DNA from: Silene noctiflora
Lineage: Eukaryota > Streptophyta > Magnoliopsida > Caryophyllales > Caryophyllaceae
NCBI GenBank assembly: GCA_009801015.1
Contig: VHZZ01000002.1
Location: 271,504-300,352, forward strand
Length of the DNA: 28,849 nucleotides
Direction: 5' to 3'
A program made the position numbers and the translations under genes. Below the pieces are notes generated by a model. The model was not told where the DNA came from, searched no databases, and saw only the letters and a program-made list of their open reading frames with translations. This document shows positions 1-10,365 of the stretch, piece by piece. The stretch's first letter is position 1, and every line of letters begins with the position of its first letter.

Positions 1-230
1 ACCTATTATTTAAACATAAAATTATCATTTAAAACTAAATATATAAGATAAAATATATGTTGATAACCTGACCCGACACCGACCCGCTAATGACCCGACC
101 CGACTTGCCACTTGTTGATGACCCGACATGAACCGAACCGACCCGAACTCGTAACTGACCCGACATAACCCGTACCCGATATGACCCGACCCGCTTTGAC
201 CCGACCCGAGTGACCCGATTGCCACCTCTA
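1..230. mobile_element. hAT-like non-autonomous element, one end
   Basis: From about 68 to 220 the sequence is a low-complexity run of ACCCGACCCG-type words. It ends in TTGCCACCTCTA at 219-230, the complement of TAGAGGTGGCAA, a terminal inverted repeat common in plant hAT-type non-autonomous elements with CGGGTCGGG interiors. The other end is not visible and probably lies left of the window, so no target duplication can be checked. The overlapping open frames on the minus strand are only the repeat read in several frames. Confidence 0.55.
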
Positions 231-757
231 GTCCGAATGGTTATCAAGTTGTTTATATCCAACCCAAAATGGTTATCATTGGTATCAAACTCGAGTGCAA
301 GAAAGCGATTCTTGGTCGGGATATATCAGGTCAATATGATCGTCAATATGCTTGATCAGGCAAAGTCTGGTTAGATTTCGGACACATTCATAGGTTGGGT
401 CTTTTAATCAGTTGGTCTCTCTTGTAACAGCTTCAGATATGACCATTTTAAGATAAAAGAAAATCACTCATAAAATGTTATCAATTCAAATAGTGGTCAC
501 ATTTTCTCATTAAAATGGTCACATTTAGATTCGTAAAAAAAAAAAAAAAAGCTACAAATGAAAATTTGCATCTTTTAATTTATTTTCTTTCTAAAACCCC
601 AATTTATTTCTTTTTATAAACTATGCTACACTTACATTTGTAAAACATCCATGAGTATTTACATAACCCATTATTTTTCGACTTAAAAACTCTCGAGTTC
701 AAACAAACACGTGGCACTGACACACCGCCTACACGTAAGCATCTGTCATATGATTCA
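231..757. other. intergenic stretch and probable 3' flank of the transporter
   Basis: No gene is seen. It contains a 16-base A run at 535-550 and two spaced copies of the word GGTCACATTT near 495-526. The part next to 758 would be the 3' untranslated region of the minus-strand transporter gene; no clear polyadenylation signal can be assigned. Confidence 0.4.
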
Positions 758-1039
758 TCACATGTCACGAAAAAAACTGTAGGTCTTAACATCTTGGACG
801 ATGAACGTAACAGCACCGACACACCCAAGAATCGACACAATTATGAACCAAATCGCAATAATCAAATGAAAAAACCTTAATATCAAACGCAGTCTACGGT
901 TATTAGGGACCGACCCGGCTTTAAGAAAAGCAATAACCGGGAAAACAAAGTCTAAAGGAGTGAACCCAATTGCTCCACAAATTGAAACAAAGTCTCCAAA
1001 GAATGGCATTGCTGCTGCAATTAAGGTCACTAATCCCAT

Positions 1040-1077
1040 ATAACATAAGGGGAACTATAGGCTGAATAGGAGGGAGT
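1040..1077 (-). mobile_element. 38-bp insertion in transporter exon, Stowaway-end-like
   Basis: Comparing the exon with the family, 38 bases lie between the codons for ...NTIY and MGLVTLIAAAMPFF. On the minus strand the insert begins CTCCCTCCTATTC, the typical outer end of plant Stowaway MITEs, and it is flanked by TA/TATA. There is no matching opposite end, so this would be a heavily deleted MITE or an excision remnant. It adds a TAG codon and shifts the frame. Confidence 0.5.
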
Positions 1078-1345
1078 ATATAGTATTGAATCTTTGAATT
1101 AGCCTTGTTGGTTTGAAACTTTCCTCAAAGTATGAATATGTTGGCCTGCTGTATATCTGTATTGTAATTAACAAATGGTGTTCCGAGACGGTCTCGTTAG
1201 TAAGGTCGGTCGCATAACAAAGAGTCATATAAGACGGTTTTACAGTAAGACGAAAAAGTGTAGATGTCAACTAGTTTAGTTGGTTAAGTCATGAGAACTG
1301 GTAGGAGTACTTTATAGTTTATAACGAGATCAATCTTTTTAAATA

Positions 1346-1890
1346 CGGAAAATTCACGTGGTACCCTTGAATTTTTCCATTTTACACATGGTACCCAACC
1401 TTTTAAGTTTGTGAACATTATACCCTTCATGTTTAATTTTCATGCACAACATACCCTTTTTATCGCCGTAAAAAAATTCAATTGCGCATAACTCCTAGAT
1501 CGGAATTCAGAATCGGCCAAATATTTTTCCTACGATGATAATCTAGTCATAATCTACAATTTGAGAAAAAAAAAATTTGTCAACTGACATTTTATAGGGT
1601 TTTTTTTAACGAAAATCTCAAATCAACCACATCTTCGATCTTAAATTTCCGAATGACCATGTTCGTTTTATCAATTTATAGATCTCGAAGAGTTAATCAA
1701 TTTGAAAAAAAAAAATTAATCAATTTCGATTTATGGTCTATAATTTATGCTCAATTGAAAATTTAAAAAACTATAAAAAGGGCGTGTTATGCTTGTAAAT
1801 CATATTTCAGAGATATCATGTGCACAAACTTAAAAAGTTGGGTACCACGCGAAAAATGACAAAGTTTGAGAATACCACGTGAATTTTCCG
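1346..1890. mobile_element. MITE with long TIRs and 9-bp TSD (Mutator-like)
   Basis: The outer ends are CGGAAAATTCACGTGGTA and its complement at 1873-1890. Similarity of the arms extends imperfectly for roughly 80-100 bases (ACATGGTACCCAAC / GTTGGGTACCACG). The element is flanked by a perfect 9-bp direct repeat TTTTAAATA at 1337-1345 and 1891-1899. Long TIRs with a 9-bp duplication point to a Mutator-type non-autonomous element, 545 bp long. It sits in the last intron of the transporter gene and has no coding capacity. Confidence 0.8.
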
Positions 1891-2469
1891 TTTTAAATAT
1901 GTTAGTTCCAATCATAAAATACACGGTTATCAGAATAAAATTAACTCAATCAATTGACGGTTCTATGTAAAATTCCAATTATCTTACTCAAGCATCTTCT
2001 AATCTAATTGTAATTATCTAATTAAATTGTCAATACGTACTCTTTTATCCCAGTTATTTGTTTTTTATTTTTTTTTATTTTTGAGGCTATTTTAATGAAA
2101 TGTAAACAAATGAATTAGACGGGCAAAAACATTAGATAAAAGACAAGTACCTGAAAACACCCAGAAATCTGGATTACAGCAAAAACATTAGCCATAATAA
2201 TAGGCCATTTTGGAGTAGTTAGAGAAGAAAGGATGTATGGTTGAAAATCGGACCCGAATGCCCAATAACCCGAAAAACCCAACTGCCAGTATGTTATGAT
2301 GATCACTCCATATGCTGCTGATATTCCCCTGTACATGTTCTTCTTTGCAGGTTCCCTTACACTACTCTGTCAATATTACCCATATATACAATTAATTAGT
2401 GCATAAGACGGTTTTAGTTAGTCTGAATTTAGTTGTATTAATCGAGTTCAGTATCAAAATAACGCAATT

Positions 2470-2625
2470 TTCATTCTGGGTCATCTGGAAATAGCCTCTC
2501 CAGTCTCCGTGATGCTAACAGGCCTGCCTACACAGCGGTAAGACTATGTACATCTGATCTGACTGACAGTTTACCATGCAATTTACGGAAGGCCTTAAGA
2601 CGCAAGGGTAATGTTGTTGTTGCAG
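2470..2625 (+). mobile_element. SINE or RTE-LINE 3' tail remnant
   Basis: The words GGGTCATCTGGAAATAGCCTCT, ...GGTAAGACTATGTACATC... and the end GGGTAATGTTGTTGTTG match the common plant retroposon 3' region that reads 'gggtcattcggaaacagcctct ... ggtaaggctgcgtacatc ... gggtaatgttgttgttg'. The TTG-repeat tail is typical. It lies inside a transporter intron (2367-2648). A second relative with an internal deletion is at 19040-19120. Confidence 0.55.
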
Positions 2626-3711
2626 CTCGAGTAAAAGTATATATATACCTGAATTTCAGGAAGCATAGCATCGCCGAATGAAAAGGCAATTGCTCCGAGA
2701 GCATTAAAGGCCTTGAAAATTTTAGATGATGTACTTCCTTCCAAACTGTAACTCACTGTTTTCCTATCGATGTTTTTTACCTGTTTACACCAATGAATTT
2801 TAGGATGAAATCACAGCGGACTTGTACCCCGTCTACCTGACTTGATTCTGAGATCAGCTCGAGATTGATTAGCGTACCGTCATAGATGGTGAGACCAATG
2901 GCAGTACCAGCAAAGCCGATAGTGCTAGCAGTACATACAGCATTGACCCATCTTAATGAGTAAATATTAGGAAGTTGAGACAAAACAAGTTCCAATACAC
3001 CAAATATTATGATGAAATGTTGCAAAGTTAACGCGCTGTCCTTATAGAAGTACTTGTACACTGCCTGCACAATGCACATAATAGTAATGGAAAATGAAAT
3101 AGCGCCTACCAGGCTACCACGTGGTACTGAGTTTCGATACCATAGGTTTTTTTTAGATAGTCATATGACAGGGGAATACTGAAACTCAGTATAGCAGGTG
3201 ACGCCCTATCATTATCTGTGAGACCGTAATTAATCTGAGATTGAGCAAATTACCTTGATGCTACTCCCAGCAGCAATATGAATGGCAATGTTATTGCCTA
3301 AGGAAGCAACCTGCTGGAAAAATGCAATGGTCCAATATCCCCATGACCCTTCAATTTACGAAAGATTCATAGCAATTAGAAATCGTTCAACATTCTGCAA
3401 ACGTCAACTAGCTTACTTGATAACCCGGGTTCCAATCCCATCAGAATTAAAATCGCCCTTGCGGCTCTCTTTACACCAGAAAAGAAACCGTATAGCATTC
3501 TATATATATACTGACCGAAAATGCTTTCTCCAAGGGATCGATATGTAGTTTGCTTCTTGCCATTCCAGCCCCATAGTGACGCAATGAGCATGCTAGAATA
3601 CCATGTTACTAGTGTTCCTCCCACAAGACTTGTTACCCCTGGACAGACACGCATTTGTATCAGATACTTCTAATCAAGTCTAAACTTCAATATTAAAACG
3701 AAGAGGCTAAA

Positions 3712-3840
3712 ACATAAATCGAAAATTTTAGGGTGGACGGGCAAACAATGAGGTATAGTAATCTTGAAAAAAATTTAATCTTTTAGCTAAAATTTTCGAA
3801 ATTTTCATTGGCGACAGCACCTACTAACCCCACATCATAT
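3712..3840. mobile_element. fragment related to the element at 28706
   Basis: GAAAATTTTAGGGTGGACGG followed by AAAATTTTCGAAATTTTC resembles the stretch at 28740-28830 (AAAAATTTTAGGGTGGGCG ... AAAACTTCGAAAAATTC). I read it as an internal piece of the same hAT-like family. Neither end is clear. Confidence 0.35.
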
Positions 3841-3901
3841 AGCTCAAGTACCATTATAAACTAGCTTCAAACAATGCTACTCAAGCACAATTGAATACAT
3901 A

Positions 3902-4218
3902 CTAGTGTAAATCCCGTGCAAATGCACGGTATTTAGAGAATTGACGAATAATTAAACTAATTTAATGCAGTTTACCTCTATTTTAAAAAGGGTAGAAAAT
4001 TTGCATAGATATTTTATTAGTTTATTTATGTAAAAGTTAAATAATGATTGATGTTATAAAATTAATTAGGAGATTAATATTGTTTAATAGTAGTAAGTAA
4101 ATATCNATAGTGATCACTAATTAATTAGAAAATAAATATTATCCAGTAGAATATTACATAGGCGGGAAATTTAAGCGGGAGAATTTGGAGATGTGTTAAT
4201 CTTTTAGTATATAGGGGA
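3902..4218 (-). mobile_element. non-autonomous Helitron
   Basis: On the minus strand it begins TCCCCTATATACTAAAAG at 4218 and ends with a short hairpin (CCGTGCA...TGCACGG, near 3914-3931) followed by CTAG at 3902-3905. It is inserted between A and T with no target duplication. 5' TC, a 3' hairpin and CTRR are the Helitron hallmarks. The length is 317 bp with no coding capacity. It matches 15309-15656 closely, including GCGGGAAATTTAAGCGGGAG. There is an undetermined base at 4106. Confidence 0.8.
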
Positions 4219-4240
4219 TGGAGAAAGAGCGAGTCTTCTG

Positions 4241-4336
4241 CCCCCTTAGTCCCAATCATTTATTTACGTATTTTATTATTTATGAGGAACATATTGATCA
4301 AATATAAACAAATAATTGGGACGGAGACAGTACACA
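4241..4336. mobile_element. degraded Stowaway MITE
   Basis: CCTTAGTCCCAATCATTTAT at the left and AAATAATTGGGACGGAGACA at the right form an imperfect inverted pair resembling the Stowaway consensus CTCCCTCCGTCCCAATCATTT. The element is short with no coding capacity, and the TA flank is only loosely kept. Confidence 0.55.
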
Positions 4337-4686
4337 ACTGTAACCTTGGAACTACTCAAGTATTTTGCCGTTCACTTGAGGTTGTGGGTGAATCTCCGCA
4401 AGTATTTTGCCATTCTCCTGTTTTTTTATTGTTCTTTTCTGTATTTTGTAAAGTTTTCTTTACCATTTATTTTTAAATTTGCTTCTTTAATTTCATTTCA
4501 ACTTACCTATAAAATTTTGGGATGCCTTATTTGTTATTTGACCTTATTAAATATTCAACTCATTCCATTTTTATTGTCTCTTTCCCATTTTTAAAATTTT
4601 CCTAAAATTATTGTCTATCACAAAAAAAAATTCTCGTCAAAAATCGAACCCCCATTATAAAAGTCCTAGAAACGCCAGTGAGTCAA
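4337..4686. other. AT-rich stretch, nothing assigned
   Basis: It is pyrimidine-rich and AT-rich. A short direct repeat (CAAGTATTTTGCC) occurs at 4358 and 4399. The small open frames here have no recognisable product. Confidence 0.4.
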
Positions 4687-4950
4687 TCCTCTATATACTA
4701 AAAGAATAATACAACTCTAAATTTTTCCGCTCAAGCTTCCCGCCTATATATTCACCTTTTAATAAATTGACCATATATTCTCAATAACTGATATCACTTT
4801 AATCCTCTTTTTATTTACATACCATATATAAAAAAAATTATTTCCTTAAAAATCTATTTTTACTAACAAAGGATCATAAATATTAAATTCCAAACTAAAT
4901 TGCTAATTAACATAAACTTGATTCTAATAATCATAGATTTTATCATTAAA
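4687..4950 (+). mobile_element. Helitron 5' part, interrupted
   Basis: It begins A|TCCTCTATATACTAAAAGAATAA and continues with CCGCTCAAGCTTCCCGCC, the same 5' region as the Helitrons at 3902 and 15309 on the opposite strand. No 3' hairpin follows; a second Helitron 5' end starts at 4951. Confidence 0.6.
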
Positions 4951-5475
4951 TCCCTTTTACTACTAAGAGAATTAATTCTCTTAGTTTTTCCTTCAAAATG
5001 TATCCAATTTATTAAAGCAAACAAATAAAACTTCATTTTAATAAACTATTATCTTTTTTCATAAAATATAATCTTATTATAATTATAATTATAATCTAAT
5101 CTTTTAATTAAATTTAAAATTATGATTTTTTTCATTATAATAAAATAAAATTAGTATTAAACTATAGACTATATGTTGCTAAATATTTCACAATGCAATA
5201 ATGATTACTTTAGAAAATAACATAACACATACTTACTATTAGGTTCGTAACAAAAAAAATCATTTAAAAAATTGGAGAAAATTATAAAATGAAATCCGTA
5301 ATTTTATAGTAAAAAAAGTACGTTTAAAAACACACATTTCATAACTTTACTCAATTCTCTTCGATTAGTTTTCCATTTCAATTTTTTTTATATCAAAATA
5401 AAATGGAGTAAAATATTAAATATTAATAAAGTGGCGATTTAAATAATACTCTCAAAAATAAAATCTCTACAAAAC
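4951..5475 (+). mobile_element. Helitron lacking its 3' hairpin
   Basis: It starts A|TCCCTTTTACTACTAAGAG, matching the start of the Helitron at 17715 (TCCCCTTTACTATTAAGAG), and keeps that element's later landmark ATTAATAAAGTGGCGATTTAAATAATA. Similarity stops near AAAATCTCTAC, just before the terminal hairpin and CTAG should appear, so the 3' end is lost. Confidence 0.55.
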
Positions 5476-5860
5476 CGTTTCACAATTGAAACAATCTCAT
5501 CATTGTCACGTACTGAGTAATAATTATTGTTTTTTTTATCTCATTTATTATTATTTTATTTTAAACTTTTTTAATTTTTTGTGAGTTTGGCTATATTTTT
5601 CTCGAATGTGAAAAATAATCAACCAACTTGACTGGATTCGAGTTGAGTAGAACTACAAGGTCGTCGATTCTCGACTATGTATATTGTCCATATTTGCTAC
5701 ATTTATTTGTATATTCTCAAACAGTCAAACTAGTAGCAGCAACAAATATTGGTTATGAGGCATAAAAATACACAAAAATAATACACAAAAATAATCATAA
5801 CGAAATATTATAATTTATGTTAATTAATAAATAAAGGAAAATGTTGCTCTATATTTTGTG
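5476..5860. other. AT-rich intergenic DNA, nothing assigned
   Basis: No coding or repeat structure was recognised apart from a short doubling of ATACACAAAAATAAT near 5770-5800. Confidence 0.4.
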
Positions 5861-5868
5861 ATTTAGAT

Positions 5869-6384
5869 TAGGGTGAGCAAAAATATACGATACGGTTTTA
5901 TAATACAGATACGATACGCTATACGATTTGAGTTATACGGATTTCCGTGTATACGATACGGAAATCTGGATAAAACCGTATCGTATCCAGGTCGGGAAAA
6001 AACGAAACCGTATATACGGTTTTCGACACGGTTTCAAATTTTGAATAAAAATAATTAAAAAAACGCAAAATTCCTCTTTCTTTTTCCGCTCATAATGTTT
6101 TTTTATGACGTATTTTACTAACTTTATCAATAAATAAAAATTAGCTCTTCGTCAAAAGGTAGTCATGTTAGAGGTAATTATTAGCCGTTGAATAATTACA
6201 ATGTTTAATTGCACATTTGTCACCAAACCGTATTCGTATATACGGATTACGTATACACGTTTTTTCCGGGTACCCGAAAACCGTATCGGATCCGTATAGT
6301 AATTTTTGCATTTTTTAAAACCGTATACCCGATACGGTTTTCAAAACCAAAACCGTGTCGGGTATACGGTTTTGCTCACCCCTA
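5869..6384. mobile_element. hAT MITE copy 1, perfect 8-bp TSD
   Basis: The ends are TAGGGTGAGCAAAA and its near-exact complement TTTTGCTCACCCCTA; the left end has one G fewer. The flanking 8-bp duplication ATTTAGAT at 5861-5868 and 6385-6392 is perfect. The interior is rich in ATACGATACGGTTTT and CCGTATATACGG words, with no transposase. TAGGG-type ends with 8-bp duplications are diagnostic of hAT elements. The length is 516 bp. A second family member is at 25024-25559. Confidence 0.88.
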
Positions 6385-6392
6385 ATTTAGAT

Positions 6393-7156
6393 CACGTTCT
6401 GTGAGACTTAAACTATTTGAACTGAAATAACTGCACGAATTTATAAAACTTGAACCAATAAATAAAGTATGAGAATTAATTGACTCAAACTACATCGTAC
6501 TAAACTGAATTTATAGAGCCCGAACTAAACTAAACTAATTAAAGTCTAAACATCAAAATTGAACCAAAATCAAGTTCAAACTAACATGACTTAGGGCATC
6601 GGAGCGAATCATAATAACGTAAAATGCAAATAATATTCACACAAATTCTTATTTAATATATCCGTCTTCAATGAGACCAACTGTAATATTCATTCAACCA
6701 CATTAAACTACGATACTACGATATTTTATAAGACGGTTTTACATTAAAAAAGAAAAATATTTGTTTGCTCGGATCCCGAGGTAGCAGAAGCAGTGGCAGT
6801 GCCATAATTTCTCGTATGCTTTTAATGATGGACAATATGCTCGATTGCTCTCTTTATAACTAGTCAGTCGTCCTTTAAACTATAACGTTACTCTTATCGT
6901 GCATTTGCCTCAAAAGCATGCAAATTCTTCACTTTTCCTTTTTTCCCCATAAACTTTAATGAATATATAAATATATATTATACAAAATAAATAAAGAAAA
7001 TTGTTGTAATTAGTGAATAGTGAGTAAAATCTGGAAGAAAACAAGTACTTAGAACATTGCAAATTTATTTATTTATTTATTTGTTAAATGAGAAAAAAAT
7101 TTGGGTGTATAAGATGTATGTAATTCCCACATTTTTGGGGATTGATCACCCCAGCA
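6393..7156. other. AT-rich intergenic DNA with an (ATTT)n microsatellite
   Basis: No gene is seen. It contains TAAGACGGTTTTACATTA near 6729, a word also found at 1225, probably from a dispersed MITE. It also has about five ATTT repeats near 7063-7083. Confidence 0.4.
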
Positions 7157-8396
7157 TCTCTTATAGACTAAAAGAATAACATACGCTCACCCCTCCATAT
7201 GGAATATTCCCTTCTAAATTATAACTTTGATTAGTATATACTAGTATAAATCCCGAATCTCATACTACGGTACGATATTTATAGAAAGTTGTGTTAGAGA
7301 AAGTTGTAAACAAAATGTTGACATTTATTATTTTTACATTTATTGAATCTAGTATTTATAAAATTTTGCATTAAGGCGATTAGATTAATATTCTGAGCCA
7401 TTTAACAGTTGAGAATTCATTTTTTGTGTTTTTTATGGGAGGCCTATATGAAAGTTATCAATCAATCAATGCTTACTATATATATATTCCTGAAACCAAA
7501 GAAATTCAATGTAATTAAATAAATCTATACAAATTAATTATATTATATAGTTTTAAATCGATAGCACTGTGTGATGGACCCGACCAAGAGACTTCAAAGT
7601 AAATATTATATAGTTTTGGTCGAAGTATAAATTTAGAAAATATCAAAATATGGTGATTTTTCTTAAAATACACTTGCTCCACTTATGTTATTAAATAGTA
7701 TCATCATATAATTATACAATTATTTAACATACACAAATATAATATAAGTAGGTTATATTTTGGAAACTATTAAAAGGTAAATAAATCAAGTTAAATTTAC
7801 ATAATATATAATATTTTATAATTATTTAGATTTAATTTAATATATATATATATGTAATATATACATATAAATATATAAGCTCTTAAATTAAAATTGTATG
7901 GCTAAATAGTAAAACTAATTATGTTAGTAGTGAAAATAATTGTACTAACATCGGATAAAATAATATGTTAGTAATCACTCATATGAATAGTCAAAGTAAC
8001 TATATTAGCAAGGGGAGTAGTGAAAGCAATAGAAGCAATAACGGGAGTAGTGAAACTATCAATATTCATGCGACAGTAGTGAAAATAACAATAATTACGG
8101 CAGGTGTAGTGAAAGTAACCATAGTAATAACGAATGTAATAAAAGTAACAATACTAACAACAAAAGAAAGCATATATATATGAACAATTACCTAACTAAT
8201 CGATATAAGTAAAATATTAATAGCGGGCGTAGTGAATTTGTCTCATAATTTATTCATCGTAATTTTAAGATTGACATAAAAAATATATTAGAGCGAGATA
8301 CATTTATGAGTTAACTTAAACTAGTTTTATTTAATTGAAAATAATTTTTAATGATAAAATAGAGGTAGCCCGGGCGTAGCCGAATACCAATACTAG
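7157..8396 (+). mobile_element. probable composite Helitron region
   Basis: The left side starts A|TCTCTTATAGACTAAAAGAATAA, like the 5' ends of other Helitrons here. The right side ends GTAGCCCGGGCGTAGCCG...CTAG|T at 8365-8397, a Helitron-type 3' end with a GC-rich stem and CTAG. A second, inverted 3' end (CTAGTATAAATCCCG at 7241) is decayed and lies just inside the left side, so two elements may be overlaid. The 30-bp tandem repeat at 7924-8170 lies inside. The 3' end is better supported than the full span. Confidence 0.4.
7924..8170. repeat. tandem repeat of about 30 bp
   Basis: The core word GTAGTGAAAGTAAC recurs with spacing of 29-30 bases. Units are clearest at 8014-8162: five copies such as GGGAGTAGTGAAACTATC and AGGTGTAGTGAAAGTAACC. 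Divergence rises toward the left. Because the period is a multiple of three, an open frame runs through it, but the product is only a Val/Thr/Ile-rich repeat artefact. Confidence 0.65.
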
Positions 8397-8578
8397 TGTA
8401 AAAGTATTTTAGTATCTTGATATTTTTTAGGAGGTTTAATTTGGAAAAAGAATTTAGAAATTGGATACTGACAAAGATTTAAATACTTGATTGAATATAT
8501 TGAATTTGTATGTTGATTTACATATTTTAAGAATCGTACATATTTTATTATGGAGAGATTTACATATTTCTTTATTGC

Positions 8579-9157
8579 GAAATTCTCACTTATACCCCTC
8601 TAGTATGCGCTAATCTTACTTGTACCTCTACTTTTTAGGAAAGCCCACTTGTACCCTTCAACTTCCTAATTATTCTCACTTATACACCTTAAGTATAGTA
8701 AATGATAAATATTGATCGATTAAGTGGGAAGAAGGGTAAAAAGATGAATGTTGAAGATGAATTGTAATCATATAAAATGAATTTTGACGAAAAAACAATG
8801 TTTGTTGGAGAGAAAACAAATATATATCTCAATTACGGTACTCTTCTTCATATTGTTTACATAGCCCTTAGCATCTTATTTGATGGTAGTTAACATTTTT
8901 TCTCCACTTTATAATGACAAACGATAATTCACTTAACATCTTAATGGTTGGTGTTTAGTATTATGGTCATGATTCATATGTAACTAGATGTTGGAGTGTA
9001 GATTTTCCTTAAAAGTATGGTGTAAGTGAGATTAGGCTATACTTGAGGGGTATAAGTGAGACTAAACTAGTAAATTGGAGGGTATAAGTGAGCTTTCTTG
9101 AAAAGTAAGGGTAAAAGTGGGATTAACCCATACTAGAGGTGTACAAGTGAGAATTTC
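8579..9157. mobile_element. long-TIR MITE (Mutator-like candidate)
   Basis: The left arm GAAATTCTCACTTATACCCC and the right arm ending GTACAAGTGAGAATTTC are inverted copies. The arms extend about 90 bases with similar words (CTCTAGTATG / CATACTAGAG, ACTTTT / AAAAGT, GGAAAGCCCAC / GTGAGCTTTC). The element is 579 bp with no coding capacity. No clean target duplication is left; TCTTTATTG and TCTTCCTTA share six of nine bases. Confidence 0.6.
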
Positions 9158-10000
9158 TCTTCCTTATTTATAGGAATTTGTTACTAATCTCTTACCTAAG
9201 TGGGCTCGAATTTTATTACACATTAATTTATTAGAATGACACAATCATTTTGAACATGTTTTCATAACAATCGTACCTATTTTATCGTATATTGTAACTA
9301 TTAGTAGTTGTTTCGTATTAGAACACAGATAAGAAAAAGTTCAATGGTTTATCTATACGATTGTTTGTTTTACTAATATTATTTTCTCAACTTTGTTTTT
9401 AAAAATAATAATATTATATTGTTACAACTGCTATAGACATACATACTAAAAACAACGTTTAACAAATAATAGAAAAGATTAGTGAGAATATTAGCCAGAA
9501 TAGAAAAGATTTGACCATAATATTTATGACATTAATAATATATAAATAATATTTTGTAAATCATTTTATTATTTGAGCGGTAGAATAGCATACATGGGGG
9601 ATTGTAGTCAATATCACCTATTAACTAAAAGATTATTATTATTATTATTGTTTGAGTTGTTATTTTCGGCAAAATATTTTCATGGGAAGATCTTCAGGAC
9701 TGATTAATGGAATGATCCTTATAAGGTAATGATTTCCAAAAATTTGGCAACTGAATAAGAGGAGATAATGATATTATTATTGGCTTTTTTATTAGAAATA
9801 AAAACATTATTTTAATAATTCGTAAATCGATTTTGGATGTGAGGTATACTTTTTTTTTTTGCCCATTTTCGATATAAGGTCAATATGCACATGATTCCAC
9901 ATCAAATTGATTTTGAACCACACAAAATTGACCAAAAAAGAAAAGAGGGAACAACAATGAAATTAGACGGAAATGAAAAGGGGAAAAACGTAGGAAATAA
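9158..10000. other. AT-rich intergenic DNA with an (ATT)n microsatellite
   Basis: No gene or mobile element was recognised. There are about six ATT units at 9632-9650 and a T-run near 9850. Confidence 0.4.
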
Positions 10001-10285
10001 GGGCTTGTTTGATTCACATANGGGAATTAAAGTTCCCGGGAACTTCAAGTTCACATGAATTTCCAAAAAATGTTTGGTTTGCAGGTGGGAAGTTAATTCA
10101 TCTGGGAACTTCCAATGACCAAGGAGGGCTTGGTGAGTGACTTAGTGACTTCCCACATAATGGAGGAAGTAGATTCATTTGGGAAGTTCTACTTCCCATG
10201 ATTTTGGCAACCAAACAACATCATGCTTTTACACTTCCTAGGAAGTTTAAGATCCCATGATTTTAAAGGGCAACCAAACAAGCCC
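10001..10285. mobile_element. Harbinger/Tourist-type MITE, TAA TSD
   Basis: The ends are GGGCTTGTTTG at 10001 and CAAACAAGCCC ending at 10285, a perfect inverted pair. They are flanked by the 3-bp duplication TAA at 9998-10000 and 10286-10288. GGGCTTGTTTGG ends with a TWA duplication are typical of PIF/Harbinger-related Tourist MITEs. The interior contains GGGAACTT and AAGTTCCC-type words and no gene. There is an undetermined base at 10021. Confidence 0.85.
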
Positions 10286-10365
10286 TAAGAGGGAGTATAT
10301 CTTATCAAAGGTTATAAAAACCATTTTGTAAAGTTTATCTCAACAACTATTGAATTAGTTCATAT

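Larger units (their letters stand above)
758..3638 (-). pseudogene. AAAP-family amino-acid transporter, broken and 5'-incomplete
   Basis: Six exons are visible on the minus strand: 3516-3638, 3254-3348, 2878-3064, 2649-2780, 2151-2366 and 758-1156. All have GT/AG borders. The products match plant amino-acid/auxin permease (AAAP) transporters of the proline/GABA-transporter-like type, which are multi-pass membrane proteins importing amino acids with protons. Landmarks in order are TWYSSMLIASLW, QQVASLGNNIAI, LSQLPNIYSLRWVN, FSFGDAMLPEIQ, GYWAFGS, RPTYSYFEE and MPFFGDF...GFTPLDFVFP. The first one or two exons (N-terminus and first membrane helix) are not found upstream. Two lesions break the frame. 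The exon starting at 2780 has six A where the splice phase needs five. The last exon carries 38 extra bases (1040-1077) with an in-frame TAG. The rest of the coding sequence is well preserved, so inactivation looks recent. The exact subfamily is uncertain, and sequencing error in the A run cannot be excluded. Confidence 0.8.

Noticed and set aside
25..262. Overlapping Gly/Ser/Arg-rich open frames on the minus strand
   Set aside because: They are the ACCCG low-complexity repeat read in several frames.
3282..3548. Plus-strand open frame of 88 codons opposite the transporter
   Set aside because: It is antisense to two clearly coding exons and their intron.
7965..8183. A 72-codon open frame over the 30-bp repeat
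   Set aside because: It stays open because the period is a multiple of three; divergence between units is not protein-like.
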